The position numbers and the translations under genes are program-made. Shown here piece after piece: positions 61,376 to 64,000 of a stretch of 64,000 nucleotides of DNA. Source of the DNA: CANNBR01 sp964604015. GTDB taxonomy: Bacteria > Babelota > Babeliae > Babelales > CAIQNR01. The notes below the pieces were generated by a model. The model worked only from the letters and a program-made list of their open reading frames with translations. It did not search any database and was not told where the DNA came from. Location: positions 1-64,000 of the forward strand of contig CAZRXF010000012.1 in assembly GCA_964604015.1 (NCBI GenBank). Direction: 5' to 3'. Position 1 is the first letter of the stretch, and each line of letters opens with the position of its first letter.

Positions 61376-61867
61376 TTAGTGGCTGTGTTTTTGAGGGCGC
61401 GGGCTAACAAATTCTCCTGAAAGTTCTGTTTTTACATGCTGCAAGAGTGCTGAGACATGAGGCATATTGGTTTGAATGAAGTCGTTGACCGGTCCGAAGT
61501 TTGAAGCATAGTTGAGTGTTGCACATACCAATCCACCAACTACCGCATACAGCAAAACGTTACGAGCCGTGTGTGCGCCAGGGATGTTTTTCTCAAAATC
61601 AGTTTGTGCAAGAATATCGGTTGGAACGCGTGGTGCAATGGCCGCGTCATACGCATACTTACCAGCAATCGTGCATAAGGCTGGGTAGAAAAGATGGTCT
61701 GCGCCGTGAGCTACTGAGCAAAGAGCACCGTGAGCGTGGCCAACGGTTGTTTTTGCAAGTTGTGCAGTACTTCTGCGAAAGCTGTTTTTGTGTGGAGTTT
61801 TACAGACGGTGGTCGCAGCCAGTGAGAGGGTTAAAAAGAGGACGATCTGTGATTTGGGGGTGAACAT
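61376..61867 (-). CDS. Exported/membrane protein, unknown
   Basis: A 163-residue protein. ATG 61867 follows AAAGGAG and gives a signal peptide (MFTPKSQIVLFLTLSLAATTVCK). Two further weakly hydrophobic segments (HGALCSVAHGADHLFYPALCTIAG and VLLYAVVGGLVCATLNYA) could be membrane helices. The tail is His-rich (RPQKHSH). No family recognised. Confidence 0.55.
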   Translation of the reverse strand: MFTPKSQIVLFLTLSLAATTVCKTPHKNSFRRSTAQLAKTTVGHAHGALCSVAHGADHLFYPALCTIAGKYAYDAAIAPRVPTDILAQTDFEKNIPGAHTARNVLLYAVVGGLVCATLNYASNFGPVNDFIQTNMPHVSALLQHVKTELSGEFVSPRPQKHSH

Positions 61868-61970
61868 AGACGGCTCCTTTGTTTTAGGGGGTTTTGAACT
61901 GATCCATACCATATCATTTATTTTCTGTACACTAAGCTTTTTGTTCTGAGTATCGAGGGAAGGTGAAACT

Positions 61971-62720
61971 ATGAGGCTGTACGAAAACGATACGATTACG
62001 GTTTTTTTTGGTGATAAAAGTACGTCTGTGTACCCAGATCAGGTGCGTGGTAAGTTGTTTAAGAACCTTGGGCAAACAGAAGAAAACATTAAAAAAATAC
62101 GGGAAAGTTTGCCACCTACTCTTGAAACGATTGTTGCCGCGCATCAAGTTCATGGAATTTCGGGTTTTACGGTAACCGATGCCGATAAGGAACTTCCGTT
62201 TTTTACTGAAGAAGGGGATTACCTCGTGACGGCACTTCCCAACATGGGCCTTGCTGTTGCAACGGCCGATTGTCTACCTATTGTTTTTTATGACCCTGTG
62301 CAACGGGTGATTGCTGTTGTACATGCAGGGTGGCGCGGGTTAGTGGGTGGTGTGGTCGAGCAAGCTCTTGAAGATCTTTTGAAGCTTAAAGGAAGCATCA
62401 TGGCTGATGTGCGGTGCCTCGTAGGCCCTGCTGCACGGGTATGCTGTTACGAAGTAGGGCAGGATTTTGTTGAACAGGCAGGTAGTATTCTTAACCTTGT
62501 GCGACGTCCATTGCTCCAGAACACGATTGAGTGTCGCTACAATAAGTATTTCTTTGATACAGCGCTATTTTTGCGGTTACTTTTATACGAAAATGGTCTT
62601 CGTGATGGTTTTTTCGACACATCATATAATGAATGCACTATCTGTGAAGAAAGATGCTGCTCGTATCGTCGTGAGAAAATGAGCCCTTTGCGTCAACTTA
62701 CCGTTGTTTCATTGAAATAG
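61971..62720 (+). CDS. pgeF: Peptidoglycan editing factor PgeF (YfiH/laccase-domain)
   Basis: A 249-residue single-domain protein of the DUF152/YfiH family. The metal-binding residues sit in AAHQVHG, ATADCLPIVFYD, VVHAGWRGLVGG and GPAARVCCYEVG, all conserved. Family members act on purine nucleosides, and in E. coli the protein prevents mis-incorporation of serine into muropeptides. Its presence next to ftsZ, together with alr, suggests a peptide-bearing cell wall. Confidence 0.92.
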   Translation: MRLYENDTITVFFGDKSTSVYPDQVRGKLFKNLGQTEENIKKIRESLPPTLETIVAAHQVHGISGFTVTDADKELPFFTEEGDYLVTALPNMGLAVATADCLPIVFYDPVQRVIAVVHAGWRGLVGGVVEQALEDLLKLKGSIMADVRCLVGPAARVCCYEVGQDFVEQAGSILNLVRRPLLQNTIECRYNKYFFDTALFLRLLLYENGLRDGFFDTSYNECTICEERCCSYRREKMSPLRQLTVVSLK

Positions 62721-62740
62721 TGGGAATCGTAGTCTACACT
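62712..62740 (+). promoter_or_regulatory. Sigma-70 promoter of secA
   Basis: TTGAAA at 62712-62717, a 17-base spacer and TACACT at 62735-62740. The -35 overlaps the last codons of pgeF and the secA start is 43 bases after the -10. Confidence 0.75.
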
Positions 62741-62782
62741 TAAGGAATTGTTTGAATTTTTTTATGAAAGAGGCCTGGAAAA

Positions 62783-64000
62783 ATGATTAGTGCGATACTT
62801 GCAAAGATTATAGGTTCGCGCAACGATCGAGAGCTTAAAAAATTGCATCCTATCGTGCAAAAAATTAATGCTTTCGAGCCGGAAATAAGCGCTTTAAGTG
62901 ACAGTCAATTAGCGGCAAAAACAACTGAGTTTAGAGAGCGTCTTGCTGCAGGTAGTACGCTTGATGAGTTGTTGCCAGAAGCTTTTGCTGTTGTTCGAGA
63001 AACTTCTAAAAGAACTTTGGGGATGCGTCATTATGACGTTCAGTTGATGGCGGGGATGGTGCTCCATCAGGGAAAAATCTCAGAAAGTAAGACAGGGGAA
63101 GGAAAGACCCTTACGGCGACACTTCCATTGTATTTGAATGCGCTTTCAGGAAAGAGCTCTTTTCTTGTGACCGTTAACGACTACCTTGCTCGCCGTGACG
63201 CTGCTTGGATGCAGCCGATCTACGAATTTTTGGGGATGACTGTTGGGGTTGTTCAGCATTCCATGTCTGATGAAGACAAGAAGAAGGCGTATCAGTCTGA
63301 TATCGTCTATGGAACAAACAATGAAATAGGTTTTGATTATCTGCGCGATAACATGAAGTTCAGGCTTGAAGATTATGTGCAGCGCGATTTGACCTATGCC
63401 ATTGTTGACGAAGCTGACTCGATCTTGATCGATGAAGCGCGTACCCCGCTCATTATTTCTGGTTCTTCAGGGGAAAGCAGTGATCTGTATCATGATGCTG
63501 AAAAAGCGGTATCTCGTCTTAAAAAAGGTGAAGATTACGAAGTTGATGAAAAACAGCGCACTGTGCAACTGACTGAAGAAGGAACAGATAAGGTTGAAGG
63601 ATTTTTTAAAGTTAAAAATCTGTATGCAATCGAACATTTAAGTTTGCTCCATCATGTGACCCAAGCACTACGTGCTCACGCACTTTTCCATAAAGATGTT
63701 GAGTATGTTGTTCGCGATGGCGAAGTACTGATCGTTGATGAATTTACCGGTCGTATTTTGCCAGGAAGACGTTACAGCGATGGCCTTCACCAGGCGCTTG
63801 AAGCAAAAGAAGGGGTGGAGCTTGAGCGTGAAACACAAACCTTAGCATCCATTACCCTGCAAAATTTGTTCCGTCTTTTTAAGAAGCTTGCAGGGATGAC
63901 TGGTACAGCAATGACCGAAGTGGAAGAGCTTCATAACATTTATAAACTTGATGTTGTTGCCATTCCGACCAACAGAAAAATGATCCGTGAAGATAAAAAC
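62783..64000 (+). CDS. secA: Preprotein translocase ATPase SecA, 5' part
   Basis: The first 406 codons of secA, cut by the right edge. SecA is the cytoplasmic motor that pushes signal-peptide proteins through SecYEG. Visible motifs are MISAILAKIIGSRNDRELKK at the N-terminus, the DEAD-type Walker A GEGKTLTATLPLYLNAL, LVTVNDYLARRDAAWM, Walker B VDEADSILIDEARTPLIISG and the YVVRDGEVLIVDEFTGRILPGRRYSDGLHQALEAKEGV block. ATG 62783 has an AGAGG element upstream. It probably has its own promoter. Confidence 0.97.
   Translation, partial: MISAILAKIIGSRNDRELKKLHPIVQKINAFEPEISALSDSQLAAKTTEFRERLAAGSTLDELLPEAFAVVRETSKRTLGMRHYDVQLMAGMVLHQGKISESKTGEGKTLTATLPLYLNALSGKSSFLVTVNDYLARRDAAWMQPIYEFLGMTVGVVQHSMSDEDKKKAYQSDIVYGTNNEIGFDYLRDNMKFRLEDYVQRDLTYAIVDEADSILIDEARTPLIISGSSGESSDLYHDAEKAVSRLKKGEDYEVDEKQRTVQLTEEGTDKVEGFFKVKNLYAIEHLSLLHHVTQALRAHALFHKDVEYVVRDGEVLIVDEFTGRILPGRRYSDGLHQALEAKEGVELERETQTLASITLQNLFRLFKKLAGMTGTAMTEVEELHNIYKLDVVAIPTNRKMIREDKN

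Noticed and set aside
1..64000. Insertion sequences, integrases or prophage genes
   Set aside because: No transposase, integrase or phage structural motif was recognised in any frame, and no flanking inverted repeats of insertion-sequence size were seen.

Overview
The window is a stretch of chromosome from a Gram-negative, probably host-associated bacterium. My best guess is Candidatus Dependentiae (TM6/Babeliae). This is an inference from the gene mix: a complete-looking type II secretion apparatus, an outer-membrane porin ending in Phe, many small signal-peptide proteins with no recognisable family, ankyrin proteins, a clostripain-type peptidase, a cyanovirin-like lectin and nucleotide-salvage enzymes. 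No rRNA, tRNA, CRISPR array, transposase or phage gene was recognised.

Left part (1-13.7 kb): the end of a C11 peptidase gene and a family-4 uracil-DNA glycosylase precede a 543-bp non-coding region. That region holds ten perfect DnaA boxes in two opposed clusters plus an AT-rich segment, so it is a strong candidate replication origin. It is followed by nusA, infB and a WecA/MraY-type glycosyl-phosphotransferase, then nfo (endonuclease IV, opposite strand), a lipoprotein, a porin with a clear sigma-70 promoter, aspS, and an enolase homologue that has lost most of its catalytic residues.

Middle part (13.6-33.3 kb): two blocks of type II secretion genes. The minus-strand block reads gspC, gspD, gspL/pilM, gspM/pilO and a second gspD, so two different secretins sit in one operon. 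The plus-strand block reads gspF, gspG, gspH, gspI, gspJ, gspK and then an MCE-domain gene. Between them lie a MoxR ATPase, dcd, small secreted proteins and a broken ankyrin gene. The GspE ATPase and the prepilin peptidase are not in the window.

Accessory part (33.3-57.4 kb): housekeeping genes (trmH, ybeY, valS, tyrS, deoxynucleoside kinase, alr, rlmB, an FAD oxidoreductase) are interspersed with exported or membrane proteins. These include a cyanovirin-N-like protein, an AAA+ ATPase with an N-terminal signal-like segment, a seven-fold delta-60 repeat protein, a TMTC-like TPR membrane protein, a site-2-protease homologue without zinc ligands, a secreted protein with a kinase-like catalytic loop, and an 877-residue ankyrin protein. 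A 552-bp non-coding segment at 42.4-42.9 kb carries three related hairpins.

Right part (57.6-64 kb): the division genes ftsQ-like, ftsA and ftsZ, then a small secreted protein, pgeF and the start of secA. SecA would drive export of the many signal-peptide proteins, and the type II machinery would carry some of them across the outer membrane. Which of them use that route cannot be told from sequence.
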